A stretch of DNA of 64,000 nt, from contig NZ_CP032684.1 in assembly GCF_003627795.1 (NCBI RefSeq), positions 2,395,001 to 2,459,000 on the forward strand, in the 5' to 3' direction. This document shows positions 63,787 to 64,000 of this stretch, in pieces. The notes under the pieces were generated by a model, which had not been told where the DNA came from, made no database searches, and saw nothing but the letters and a program-made list of their open reading frames with translations. The position numbers were made by a program, and so were the translations under genes. The DNA comes from Rhizobium sp. CCGE531 (GTDB taxonomy: Bacteria > Pseudomonadota > Alphaproteobacteria > Rhizobiales > Rhizobiaceae). Every line of letters begins with the position of its first letter. The first letter of the stretch is position 1.

Positions 63787-63826
63787 GCGGCCGATTGCAC
63801 CGCCAACTGGCGGTGCAATCGGCCGC
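63787..63826 (+). promoter_or_regulatory. Strong intercistronic hairpin
   Basis: GCGGCCGATTGCACCGCCA and its perfect reverse complement separated by AC, a 19-bp stem, 7 bp after the binding-protein stop. No T-run. Such stems between binding protein and permease genes protect the upstream mRNA, so more binding protein than permease is made. Confidence 0.75.
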
Positions 63827-63843
63827 CGGCAAGGCTTTACCTC

Positions 63844-64000
63844 ATGCGCTATCATTTTGATTTCGGCTGGCTCGCCGACTATTACCCGGCCCTGATCAAG
63901 GGCATTTTCGTCACGGTGGAACTGACCCTGGTCGGCGCCGTCCTCGGCATCACCCTCGGCATTGCCTGCGCCTGGGCGCGCGCGCTCGGCCCGCGCTGGC
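63844..64000 (+). CDS. Amino acid ABC transporter permease (5' part)
   Basis: Begins MRYHFDFGWLADYYPALIKGIFVTVELTLVGAVLGITLGIACAWARALGPRW and continues beyond the right edge. The start of a HisM/GlnP-type inner membrane permease domain; the KGIFVTVELTLVGAVLG segment is its first transport span. AAGG lies before the ATG. Together with the binding protein it makes up a polar amino acid importer. Confidence 0.85.
   Translation, partial: MRYHFDFGWLADYYPALIKGIFVTVELTLVGAVLGITLGIACAWARALGPRW

Overview
The window looks like part of a main chromosome of a Rhizobium/Agrobacterium-clade alphaproteobacterium. The evidence is the roughly 60% GC coding sequence, the split (permuted) tmRNA with tag ANDNYAEARLAA, the gene order ilvI-ilvH, degP-hflC-hflK-folA...thyA and ssrA-sspB, and several families of rhizobial palindromic intergenic repeats. 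Nothing resembling a phage, an insertion sequence or a CRISPR array was seen. This is a hand reading: boundaries rest on visible start codons, ribosome binding sites and known family lengths, not on database searches.

Layout. 1-5.8 kb: a truncated Rrf2 regulator, an FAD/NAD(P)-binding protein sharing an upstream motif with it, small membrane proteins, an AT-rich gene of unknown function and tRNA-Lys(CTT). 6-14.9 kb: PhzF-like isomerase, Nudix hydrolase, endonuclease/exonuclease/phosphatase protein, a 2-oxoglutarate/Fe(II) oxygenase, an iron(III)-type ABC importer and an aldo/keto reductase. 15-20 kb: PLP aminotransferase, a Phd/VapC toxin-antitoxin pair, a methyltransferase, and tetR-ilvC. 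20-31 kb: regulator-plus-enzyme units (AraC/ADH, Lrp/racemase, TetR/MFS, HxlR/QorB plus a flavin monooxygenase) together with NDH-2 and a MarR-GNAT fusion. 31-39.8 kb: pdxJ, RecD-like helicase, a secreted YxFxxD protein with ECF sigma and anti-sigma genes, a cobalt-type nitrile hydratase operon, LysE exporter, a second aldo/keto reductase and a capsule-type glycosyltransferase. 39.8-47 kb: ilvIH with its leader-peptide attenuator, a HerA-like ATPase, miaA, serB and a GNAT. 47-57 kb: degP, hflC, hflK, an unusual folA, three accessory genes, thyA, ssrA and sspB. 57-64 kb: a large AsmA-like protein, a D-lactate dehydrogenase-type flavoprotein and the start of a polar amino acid ABC importer with a sigma-54-type promoter.

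How the parts connect. Branched-chain amino acid synthesis is controlled at two places: ilvIH behind a leader peptide carrying an Ile-Val-Leu-Ile-Val-Val run, apparently on a leaderless transcript, and ilvC directly downstream of a tetR gene with a near-perfect operator. Protein quality control is clustered: DegP, HflKC, and tmRNA next to the SspB adaptor that recognises its tag. folA is atypical: the first third has host composition, the remainder is about one-third GC, and there is a C-terminal extension. Three copies of a ~105 bp palindromic repeat lie at gene ends and supply stop codons to their neighbours.
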